A stretch of 10,402 nt of DNA, from the NCBI GenBank assembly GCA_964554585.1, contig CAZKPD010000090.1, positions 1-10,402 on the forward strand, given 5' to 3'. The notes under the pieces are model-generated. The model did no database searches. It was given only the letters and a program-made list of their open reading frames with translations, and was not told the DNA's origin. How positions within the stretch are numbered: the first letter of the stretch is position 1; every line of letters starts with the position of its first letter. A program made the position numbers and the translations under genes. Of this stretch, positions 1 through 6,018 are shown one piece after another. This DNA is from Perlabentimonas sp964554585 (GTDB lineage: Bacteria; Bacteroidota; Bacteroidia; Bacteroidales; Tenuifilaceae).

Positions 1-998
1 AGAATTTGCTCGAGCCAATTGAGCACTTTACCCTGATCTTCAACCGAGCATAGGTCTAGGCTTTGAACACAAAGGAATTTAACGGAAGATTTCCTTTCGC
101 ATATCCGGAGCTTTTTGTCAATATATCCCCTATAGCGATTGTGAGGTTGCATATATATTAGGTTGGGTTTGGCTACATGCCTATTCCCACCAGTAAGTTG
201 CAAGTGATTGGATAAAGAGATAAAAGTGAACTGAGATCGTTCCCTAAATTGAAAGGAGATATTCTTTTCCAGTAACGCACTGTTCTTCTCAAAAAAATGT
301 TCAACTACACCCCTCTCAACGGAGTGAGGGGTATGGCTGTTGGTAAAGTACTTTAGCTTATAGCCTAGGATACGGGCAGAGTTCCATTGTCCCAAATGAA
401 ACGAAGCTTTGGGAGTGTAATGCCTTTTTTGGGTCAATAGCTTTACAACCCGAGTATGCGTCCACGACCAAGATATTCGGTGGTAAGGAGCCGGGGTCCA
501 ACGCCCACGCAGAACGGGAAGGTTACCCTTGAAAAAATCATCGGGAGTAACATCCCTAACCAAAAACACGTCATCATTAAAGTACACAAACCGGTTGGAG
601 ATCCCCTTTATGCGCCATATCATATTGGCAATACAGATGCTGTTGAAAGTGGGGAGGTACTGTTCGTACCCCTCAAAAATCTCCTTGTGATCTACAATAC
701 GAATGGAGCTAACCCTGTGGGGGTAGTACTTCCGAACATCTTCCATAACATGAGGGTCTTGTTCGTCGGTTACAATGAAAACGTTACGTACAAAAGGAGC
801 GAACCTAAATATGGACAATAGGCAATACTTAATCTCATTGACCGAAGCAAATCGGGTGGGATGTGCCCCGGCTATGGGTACAGCTCGCGACCGGTTAAGC
901 ACCTCATTGCGCTTTGCCATGTGTTTAGGGTCGTTCCCATCTACCCAAGCAATCACCACATCAATGGGCTCTTGTATATTTTTTGCGTTATTCTCCAC
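1..998 (-). CDS. Stealth-family sugar-phosphate transferase, third copy, partial at the window edge
   Basis: Translating the complement from a GTG at 998-996 gives 332 uninterrupted codons to the window edge. The paralogue at 2080-3093 ends about three residues past this point, so only the last few residues should be missing. GTG is chosen because an in-frame TAA lies upstream, there is no ATG between, and it places PID at residue 11 exactly as in the next-door paralogue. Visible Stealth blocks are PIDVVIAWVDGNDP (11-24, CR1), RFASVNEIKYCLLSIFRFAPF (49-69, CR2 start), NDDVFLVRD (141-149), HTPH (CR3) and C-x9-C ending in CVQSLD (Cys 300 and 310, CR4-like). The family transfers hexose-1-phosphate from a nucleotide sugar to a glycan. 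Oddities: the Glu found in the F-N-S-x-x-I-E motif of both siblings is Ala124, and TDGQDP reads TDEQDP. It lies 28 bp after the preceding gene, so it is probably the third gene of one operon. Family assignment is firm; activity and substrate are unknown. Confidence 0.9.
   Translation of the reverse strand, partial: MENNAKNIQEPIDVVIAWVDGNDPKHMAKRNEVLNRSRAVPIAGAHPTRFASVNEIKYCLLSIFRFAPFVRNVFIVTDEQDPHVMEDVRKYYPHRVSSIRIVDHKEIFEGYEQYLPTFNSICIANMIWRIKGISNRFVYFNDDVFLVRDVTPDDFFKGNLPVLRGRWTPAPYHRISWSWTHTRVVKLLTQKRHYTPKASFHLGQWNSARILGYKLKYFTNSHTPHSVERGVVEHFFEKNSALLEKNISFQFRERSQFTFISLSNHLQLTGGNRHVAKPNLIYMQPHNRYRGYIDKKLRICERKSSVKFLCVQSLDLCSVEDQGKVLNWLEQI
655..683. repeat. 29-bp direct repeat, copy A (inside third Stealth gene)
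   Basis: These 29 bp are identical to 2747-2775, offset by 2092 bp. They encode the G-Y-E-Q-Y-L-P region of CR2 in both genes. It is a block of near-perfect paralogy within coding sequence, not an independent element, and it could support recombination between the first and third Stealth genes. Confidence 0.85.
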
Positions 999-1026
999 TA
1001 AATATTGGTTTTTGGGTTAGTACCTT

Positions 1027-2055
1027 CTATTCTCCTGTCATTTTATCTCCCATAGTAAAAAAACTCCATACCCAATCCAGCATTCTTTGGCGTTCGGACT
1101 GATCAATCATATCTAAACTCTGAATGCATATGGATTTTATTTTTGGATTGGTTTCGCATCGTTGCATCTTACGCTCCATTTTCTCCTTAGAGTAGTAGGC
1201 CGGGTATAGGTACCCCTGTTTTGTGGATAAAGTTTTCCGTTTTCCGTCCTTTAGCTCTAAGTGATTCGCAAGCGTTGTGATATTATACTGCTTTTGGCCC
1301 CTAAAACGGCTGGAGAGATTTTTGGCTAGGCTATCGGGATTATTCTCAAAAAAGTTTTGCAGTGTACTCTTCCTAAAAACATAGGGAGCATGATAGTTGA
1401 AAAAGTAGGTAGCTTTTCTGCCTACTCTTTTTGCCGAATACCATTGCCCAATGAAAAAGGAGAATTTGGGTTCGAAAGAGCCCTTTAGAATACGTGTTTT
1501 CCAAAAGGTTTTGAGCCAAACTTTGGCCATTTTTTTGAATGGTGCAAGCTTCCATTTTCCTCGTAGTACGGGTTTCCCGTCTACAAACCAATCATCAGGT
1601 TGAATATCTCGAATGAGAATGAAATCGTCATTCAGGTTAACAAAATGTTCGGATAATCCCTCAATCCGCCACATCATGGTTTCAATGGCCGTACTGTTGA
1701 AAAGGGGTAGATACTCTTCGTACCCACGAAAGATCTCCTTATGGTCAACAATCCGAATAGAATCAACACGATGAGGAAAGTACTTCTTCACATCATCGTA
1801 TAGGTTTGGGTCTTGCCCATCGGTTATGATGTACAGGTTTCGAATAAATGGAGCAAATCTAAAAAGCGAAAGCACACAGTAGCGAATCTCATGGTTACTG
1901 GCAAAACGCGTCGATAGGGCACCGGAAAACCCGGTAGGTTTACCTTCCTTTCTTAGGTAGGTTTCCCTTTTCTCGGCCAGTGTAGGGTCATTGCCATCAA
2001 CCCAAAGCACCACTGCATCAATGGGATAATTAGCTATATGTTGAGATTCGGTCAT
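1027..2055 (-). CDS. Stealth-family sugar-phosphate transferase, second copy
   Basis: Complete 342-aa protein starting at ATG 2055. Family hallmarks in order: PIDAVVLWVDGNDP (11-24, CR1); RFASNHEIRYCVLSLFRFAP (50-69) and ITDGQDP (77-83), opening CR2; FNSTAIE (119-125) and NDDFILIRD (142-150), the conserved acidic residues thought to hold metal and nucleotide sugar; HAPYVFR (222-228, CR3); and Cys300/Cys310 with CIQSLD near the C-terminus (CR4-like). No signal peptide or membrane segment is seen, so it should act at the cytoplasmic side. Stealth enzymes (GNPTAB in animals, capsule polymerases CsaB and CsxA of Neisseria meningitidis) form sugar-1-phosphate diesters. It sits 24 bp after the first copy and 28 bp before the third, consistent with one transcript. 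It is the most divergent of the three, for example with a Tyr in place of the second His of HTPH. Donor and acceptor sugars cannot be read from sequence. Confidence 0.92.
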   Translation of the reverse strand: MTESQHIANYPIDAVVLWVDGNDPTLAEKRETYLRKEGKPTGFSGALSTRFASNHEIRYCVLSLFRFAPFIRNLYIITDGQDPNLYDDVKKYFPHRVDSIRIVDHKEIFRGYEEYLPLFNSTAIETMMWRIEGLSEHFVNLNDDFILIRDIQPDDWFVDGKPVLRGKWKLAPFKKMAKVWLKTFWKTRILKGSFEPKFSFFIGQWYSAKRVGRKATYFFNYHAPYVFRKSTLQNFFENNPDSLAKNLSSRFRGQKQYNITTLANHLELKDGKRKTLSTKQGYLYPAYYSKEKMERKMQRCETNPKIKSICIQSLDMIDQSERQRMLDWVWSFFTMGDKMTGE

Positions 2056-2079
2056 GCCAATAGATTAGTACGATTACAA

Positions 2080-3093
2080 CTACTCAATACTTAGCTTGCT
2101 TTTCAGCCAGTCAAACACCTTCTGTTGGTTTTTCTTCGAGCACATATCCAAGCTTTGAACACATAAGAATTTCACCGAAGGTGAGCTGTCGCAGGTGTTT
2201 AACTTTTTATCGATATAGCTTTTTGAGCGATTATGGGGCTGCATATATACCAGGTTTGCCGGCTCAATGGTTCGGTTACCGTTAAGCAGCTGCAAATGGT
2301 ACGAAATGGAAAAAATGGTGAACTGAGAGTGATTCTTGAATCGAAACGAAATATTTTTCTGCAAAAGATCGTCATCAGCTCCTAAGAAGCCCTCCACCAC
2401 AGACCTGTCCATAGGATGCGGAGTATGACTATTTATAAAGTATTTCGATTTGAATCCAATGGCTTTAGCAGCATTCCATTGCCCGGAATGGTAGGATACG
2501 CGAGGCGTATAGTGCTTATTTCGTCGTAAAATGCGATTGGTAAAAACCAGACACTCTTTCCATATTAACCTGTGAACAGGAGTAAGTGCCCATCGGCCAC
2601 GCAAAACGGGGAGGTTACCCTTAAAAAAATCATCGGGGGCTACATCTCGTACCAAAAAAACATCGTCATTAAAGTAGATAAACTTGTTGGCTAACCCTTT
2701 TATCCTCCAAAGCATCAGCTCAATGGATCGGCTGTTAAAGGTGGGCAGGTACTGTTCGTACCCCTCAAAAATCTCGGCATGGGTTACAATTTGCACATCA
2801 TTAACCCTATGAGGGTAGTAACGTGCAATATCATCGTAAAGCTTAGGGTCCTGGCCGTTAGTTACAATGAATACCCTACGGATAAAAGGGGCAAACTTAA
2901 AGATGGATAGGACACAGTATCGGATCTCATTTACGGAAGCAAAGCGGGTTTTGTGAGCCCCGGGAATCTGGTTCCTATTGAATCCCTGTAGGAAAGGCTC
3001 CATAGACGCCATAAATTCGTCGCTGTTGCCATCCACCCACGTGATAACTGCATCAATTGGATTTTGACTTGAATAGGATGTCGAATACCTCAT
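2080..3093 (-). CDS. Stealth-family sugar-phosphate transferase, first copy of the operon
   Basis: Complete 337-aa protein starting at ATG 3093, 18 bp from a promoter-like octamer. Domain blocks: PIDAVITWVDGNS (12-24, CR1); RFASVNEIRYCVLSIFKFAP (50-69) and VTNGQDP (77-83), opening CR2; VTHAEIFEGYEQYLPTFNS (103-121); SIE with Glu125; NDDVFLVRD (142-150); PDDFF (153-157); HTPHPMDR (223-230, CR3), close to the HMPHMIDR I recall from human GNPTAB; and Cys301, Cys311 and Cys318 around CVQSLD. All expected acidic and His residues are present, so it looks catalytically competent. Length is typical for compact bacterial members. The expected reaction is transfer of a sugar-1-phosphate from UDP- or GDP-sugar to a growing extracellular glycan in the cytoplasm. 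It is the closest relative of the partial copy at 1-998, especially over the C-terminal two thirds. The family call is strong; the specific polymer is inferred only from the neighbouring ligase and glycosyltransferase. Confidence 0.93.
   Translation of the reverse strand: MRYSTSYSSQNPIDAVITWVDGNSDEFMASMEPFLQGFNRNQIPGAHKTRFASVNEIRYCVLSIFKFAPFIRRVFIVTNGQDPKLYDDIARYYPHRVNDVQIVTHAEIFEGYEQYLPTFNSRSIELMLWRIKGLANKFIYFNDDVFLVRDVAPDDFFKGNLPVLRGRWALTPVHRLIWKECLVFTNRILRRNKHYTPRVSYHSGQWNAAKAIGFKSKYFINSHTPHPMDRSVVEGFLGADDDLLQKNISFRFKNHSQFTIFSISYHLQLLNGNRTIEPANLVYMQPHNRSKSYIDKKLNTCDSSPSVKFLCVQSLDMCSKKNQQKVFDWLKSKLSIE
2747..2775. repeat. 29-bp direct repeat, copy B (inside first Stealth gene)
   Basis: Identical over 29 bp to 655-683 in the third Stealth gene. 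The middle gene has only a diverged counterpart at about 1709-1737, so the third gene is here closer to the first than to its neighbour. Confidence 0.85.
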
Positions 3094-3110
3094 TCCATAC
3101 TTTTTGCAGC

Positions 3111-3118
3111 CAAAAGTA
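3111..3118 (-). promoter_or_regulatory. Putative -7 element for the Stealth operon
   Basis: The plus strand reads CAAAAGTA, so the minus strand reads TACTTTTG. This fits the Bacteroidota primary-sigma -7 consensus TAnnTTTG. It lies 17 bp before the ATG at 3093, implying a leader of roughly a dozen bases. No TTG-type -33 element is seen at the usual 19-21 bp spacing, so strength is uncertain. Confidence 0.5.
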
Positions 3119-3139
3119 AGTTTATTTTACTAGTTTTAA

Positions 3140-3147
3140 TACTTTTG
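3140..3147 (+). promoter_or_regulatory. Putative -7 element for the glycosyltransferase-ligase pair
   Basis: TACTTTTG matches TAnnTTTG and is identical to the minus-strand element 21 bp away. It lies 21 bp before the ATG at 3169. A transcript starting a few bases downstream would exclude the TTG at 3145 as a start codon. The expected -33 zone falls on the opposing promoter's -7 element and has no TTG. Confidence 0.5.
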
Positions 3148-3168
3148 TGTGCTAATAATACAAAAGAG

Positions 3169-4020
3169 ATGTCGCTTACAATCGGCAAAAGGGTGGCCGC
3201 CATATCCATGGCTCGAAATGATGATTTTTTTATCCGTAAATGGGTTGACTACTATGGGAGTCAATTCGGCAAGGAAAATCTATTTCTAATCCTCGATGGC
3301 CACGACCAACCCCTAATTGATGCCATGCTCGGCATCAATGTTATCCGGGTGCCGCATGTAGAATTTAACCGTTCGCAAGGCGACAGGAATAGGGCTAGGA
3401 TGGTTTCCTATTTTGGCAAAGCGCTTTTTAAAAGGTACCACATGGTCATTGCACACGACATTGACGAGGCGCTGGTGGTAGATCCGAAAGTGGGGATGAG
3501 CCTTGTGGAGTATATTTCCGCTTTGCCAAAAAAAGCGTCATTTTCTGCGCTTGGGCTGGATGTGGGGCAGCACATTAAGTTGGAGCATCCAATTGATCCT
3601 CTTAAACCCTATTTGGAGCAGCGCAGCTATGCCCAAGTTTCATCGCGTTATACTAAGCCCGTATTGGCATGTAGGCCGATTACGTGGGGTTCAGGATTTC
3701 ATAGGATAAAGTGGCGCAATTTCCGCATCGACCCGCATCTTTTCCTTTTCCATTTTGGCTTGGTTGACTATGAGAGAACCAAAAAGAAGGTGGATAGCAG
3801 CCCGTTAAAAGCGTCGGGTTGGGAGGGGCATTTCGATCGTCGGCTTGAACTTTTTGAGCTGATAGCAAAGGCACAACCGCACCATGGGGATGAGTATTTT
3901 AGAAAGGCCCGAAGGCTGCAAAGCTGCTTACGTCCGCTGTATGCGCTTAATAAACCCGGCTCCTGCAAAAAACGCACAATTGTGCTGATTCCGGAACGGT
4001 TTAAACGGTGTAATGTATGA
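3169..4020 (+). CDS. GT-A type glycosyltransferase (family 2-like)
   Basis: A 283-aa cytoplasmic protein from ATG 3169. The frame is open back to a TTG at 3145, but that TTG lies inside the promoter octamer, and the extra eight residues add nothing conserved. The N-terminus MARNDDFFIRKWVDYYG (14-30) resembles the start of the glycosyltransferase domain Glyco_tranf_2_4 (pattern: Arg/Lys-Asn-Glu/Asp, then a Trp-containing helix). LILDGHDQP (40-48) would be the second beta strand and turn. IAHDIDEALVVDP (94-106) supplies the DxD-type metal site, Asp97 and Asp99 followed by Glu100. GSGFHRIKW (174-182) and LFLFHFGLVDYERTKKK, with His195, match the distal His region common in these enzymes. No membrane segment or signal peptide is seen. 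Its stop overlaps the ligase start by 4 nt, so the two are co-transcribed and probably translationally coupled. It probably adds a sugar to the same glycan; donor and linkage are unknown. Confidence 0.8.
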   Translation: MSLTIGKRVAAISMARNDDFFIRKWVDYYGSQFGKENLFLILDGHDQPLIDAMLGINVIRVPHVEFNRSQGDRNRARMVSYFGKALFKRYHMVIAHDIDEALVVDPKVGMSLVEYISALPKKASFSALGLDVGQHIKLEHPIDPLKPYLEQRSYAQVSSRYTKPVLACRPITWGSGFHRIKWRNFRIDPHLFLFHFGLVDYERTKKKVDSSPLKASGWEGHFDRRLELFELIAKAQPHHGDEYFRKARRLQSCLRPLYALNKPGSCKKRTIVLIPERFKRCNV

Positions 4021-5612
4021 TTATGGACTCTCCATCAAGTGTATGGCGCAGCACCTTGCACTCCAAAGTGTATTTTTATGCCCTTTGCCTATTCCTTTTC
4101 TCCCTTTCTTTTTCCCGATTTTTATTAACCCTCAGTCTTATAATTCTTGCAGTAAATTGGTTGTTTGAGGCTGACTTTAAAACTCGATTTACCACATTTT
4201 ATAATGATAAGCCGGCACTAATTCTCACCTCAATTTTTGGATTAAGCCTGGTTGGTGTTTTTTGGGCTGAAGACACTTCAGATGCTTTTGTTGCTTTACA
4301 GCACAAGCTTCCCACTCTTTTATTGCCGCTTATTATTATAACATCACCCACCTTAAGTCGTAATCAGCTAAGGATGTTGTTGGCTGTATTTGTGGGTTCC
4401 ATTGTGCTTGTTAGTTTTATTGGAATCATCTCAATGGGATTTAATCCTGTATCCGACTTTCGCGAGGCATCCCCTTTTGTGCCGGCCACAAGCTTTACCA
4501 TACTGTTGGTTTTAACCGTTTTTCTGTTGCCTATTCTAGGCAAACAGTTTATCAATAAACCTTGTTTTTTTTGGATAGGGGTGATTATAAGCGTTTGGCT
4601 TGTTTTTTTTATGCTCTATCTACGCTCATTTACAGGCATAGCCTGTTTGTTTGGAGCCGGCTTTTATGTTATCCTCTACGCATTTATCAAGCGTGGAGAA
4701 AAGTGGCTCAGATGGACCTTGATTATAACTCTTATATTCTTTGTGGGAGTAGGGGCAGGTCTCTTTTCGTACATGTATAAAATCACCCATACCGAGGTAG
4801 AAGTCAATATCAGTAATTTACCCCAGTTCACTCCCTATGGGCATGAGTACACCCATTTAATTGACCAGACTTTGCGTGAGAATGGCTATCTGGTTTATAT
4901 AAACATTTCAGATGAAGAGCTCAAAGAGGAATGGGTGCAGCGAAGTTCGTTGGATTTTGAAGGTTTGGACCGAAATGGTGAATATGTAAAGCACACGCTC
5001 TATCGTTACATGACTTCTAAAGGGTTGACCAAAGATTACGATGGGTTTCGTTTGCTAACCGCTGACGATATTTCCAATGTCGAGAACGGATTTACAAACT
5101 ATTTATACCCTTCGTGGCCCGGAATACTAAGGCGAATTCATTCGCTTACCATGGGCCTATACATGTATACTCAAAGCGGTGAGAAGAATCCCGATTGGAG
5201 CACACTCACCCAGCGATTTGAGCTGTGGAAGGCTTCGGTAATCGCTTGGAAGGAGAAGCCCATTTTTGGATGGGGTACAGGACAAGCCGAGCGGGCAGTG
5301 GAGTTTGGGCTTGAGCAGATTGATTCACCTATGGTTGATAGCTGGAAACGGTCTCACAACCAGTATCTAACCCTGTTACTCCTCTGGGGAATTGTCGGAA
5401 CTATCGCCTTCTTTGCCCTTTATGGAGCATTTGTTTCCCTTTCGGGTAACTACAAGTTTTTTGTGTTTAACCTGTTTCTGGTAATCGTATTGGTCAATGG
5501 GTTGGCAAATGATCCTATCGAAAACCAGATAGGACAGAACTTCTTCATCTTCTTTAGCATGTTCTTTTATCGCTACTATTCAAAGCCTCACCAAAGCGTT
5601 TTAACGCTCTAA
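4017..5612 (+). CDS. O-antigen ligase / Wzy-type polymerase, polytopic membrane protein
   Basis: A 531-aa protein with many hydrophobic segments: about eight between residues 18 and 253, and two or three after residue 450. Between them is a hydrophilic stretch of about 190 residues (255-447), expected in the periplasm. The Wzy_C/WaaL signature is in the second half: RFELW (400-404), then KPIFGWGTG, then SHNQYL with His447-Asn448, the latter just before a membrane helix. YLRSFTG in the earlier membrane half fits the conserved Arg seen in ligases. The loop contains RYMTSKGLTKD (330-340), a pattern I recognise from Bacteroidota O-antigen ligase-like proteins. These enzymes join or polymerise undecaprenyl-linked glycans at the outer face of the inner membrane, either onto lipid A-core or as polymer. 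Ligase and polymerase cannot be told apart here. ATG 4017 forms an ATGA overlap with the upstream stop; an alternative Met is at 4023. A short inverted repeat (AGCGT/ACGCT) spans the end of the gene. Confidence 0.87.
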   Translation: MIMDSPSSVWRSTLHSKVYFYALCLFLFSLSFSRFLLTLSLIILAVNWLFEADFKTRFTTFYNDKPALILTSIFGLSLVGVFWAEDTSDAFVALQHKLPTLLLPLIIITSPTLSRNQLRMLLAVFVGSIVLVSFIGIISMGFNPVSDFREASPFVPATSFTILLVLTVFLLPILGKQFINKPCFFWIGVIISVWLVFFMLYLRSFTGIACLFGAGFYVILYAFIKRGEKWLRWTLIITLIFFVGVGAGLFSYMYKITHTEVEVNISNLPQFTPYGHEYTHLIDQTLRENGYLVYINISDEELKEEWVQRSSLDFEGLDRNGEYVKHTLYRYMTSKGLTKDYDGFRLLTADDISNVENGFTNYLYPSWPGILRRIHSLTMGLYMYTQSGEKNPDWSTLTQRFELWKASVIAWKEKPIFGWGTGQAERAVEFGLEQIDSPMVDSWKRSHNQYLTLLLLWGIVGTIAFFALYGAFVSLSGNYKFFVFNLFLVIVLVNGLANDPIENQIGQNFFIFFSMFFYRYYSKPHQSVLTL

Positions 5613-5656
5613 TTTTGATTCCTAAAAATGGGGATGAAGTGCAGGTACTAAAGAAT

Positions 5657-5676
5657 TTTTCAACAGCTTTTCCACA
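5657..5676 (+). other. Tandem DnaA-box-like nonamers
   Basis: TTTTCAACA and TTTTCCACA stand 2 bp apart. The second fits the relaxed DnaA box TTWTNCACA; the first differs from it at one position. No dnaA or other replication gene is visible, and no further boxes cluster nearby, so an origin is unlikely. AT-rich DNA produces such matches by chance. Confidence 0.2.
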
Positions 5677-5728
5677 ATTATTTAACGCTTTTTAACTTTT
5701 CTGGTTTCTGTTATACAGCAGGTTAGCC

Positions 5729-5754
5729 AAAAAAGGGTTTGGTTATCCAATCCC
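5729..5754 (-). terminator. Terminator-shaped hairpin, minus-strand orientation
   Basis: On the plus strand GGGTTTGG, loop TTAT, CCAATCCC form an 8-bp stem with one T-T mismatch, preceded by six A. Read on the minus strand this becomes a GC-containing stem followed by six T, the layout of an intrinsic terminator. No minus-strand gene or promoter is seen to its right, so its purpose is unclear. Confidence 0.35.
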
Positions 5755-5826
5755 AATTTATTCCATTTCCTCCCTGTACTGTGGCCAGTTCCAAACCTCC
5801 TACAGCGTATATCGCAAATTAAAACA

Positions 5827-5834
5827 TATATTTG
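5827..5834 (+). promoter_or_regulatory. Candidate -7 element for the TonB-dependent receptor gene
   Basis: TATATTTG fits TAnnTTTG. No TTTG-type -33 motif is visible about 20 bp upstream. If used, it would give an untranslated leader of roughly 180 nt that includes the hairpin at 5927-5952. Confidence 0.4.
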
Positions 5835-5926
5835 CATGTAGCAGGTTTTATGCACATTTTTTAGTTTTTTAACATTCGTTCTTTTAAGAATCGTGCTTTC
5901 AAAACCTTCAATTAGTCAACTATTCA

Positions 5927-5960
5927 GTAGGGCATTTTGATTAATGACCTACGAATTTTT
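5927..5960 (+). promoter_or_regulatory. Leader hairpin with T-run upstream of the receptor gene
   Basis: GTAGG (5927-5931) pairs with CCTAC (5948-5952). After one G-A mismatch, CATT (5933-5936) pairs with AATG (5943-5946) around a TTGATT loop. Five T follow at 5956-5960. It could be a weak terminator for upstream transcription, an attenuator or a protein site; its modest GC content makes a strong terminator unlikely. Confidence 0.35.
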
Positions 5961-6018
5961 AGCCATAAATTTCTGTTTTTTTATGTTTATTTTTTATTTA
6001 ACCTAAAAGACCCAACAA

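Larger units (their letters stand above)
5613..6018. other. 406-bp AT-rich intergenic region without a gene
   Basis: No convincing open frame or structural RNA is seen on either strand. The region holds a pair of DnaA-box-like nonamers (5657-5676), a minus-strand terminator-shaped hairpin (5729-5754), a TAnnTTTG octamer (5827-5834) and a leader hairpin followed by five T (5927-5960). The last 60 bp before the receptor gene are very T-rich. The region probably contains the receptor gene's promoter and untranslated leader. Confidence 0.6.

Noticed and set aside
456..821. Plus-strand open frame of 121 codons
   Set aside because: It lies opposite the third Stealth gene, whose minus-strand translation matches its paralogues throughout; the plus-strand product is basic and resembles nothing I recognise.
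1..998. Third Stealth gene as a frameshifted pseudogene
   Set aside because: I translated it end to end and found no internal stop or frameshift; only its start codon (GTG) and window truncation hide it.
775..1020. Plus-strand open frame of 81 codons
   Set aside because: Antisense to the GTG-started Stealth gene over most of its length; no family features.
4562..4780. Plus-strand open frame of 72 codons inside the ligase gene
   Set aside because: Out-of-frame shadow of membrane-segment codons.
5588..5611. Small inverted repeat AGCGT/ACGCT at the ligase gene end as a terminator
   Set aside because: Only five base pairs with a 4-nt loop and no proper T-run.
5610..5617. TAATTTTG octamer overlapping the ligase stop codon as a promoter
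   Set aside because: It fits TAnnTTTG but has no -33 partner and would give a leader of about 400 nt; the octamer at 5827 is better placed.
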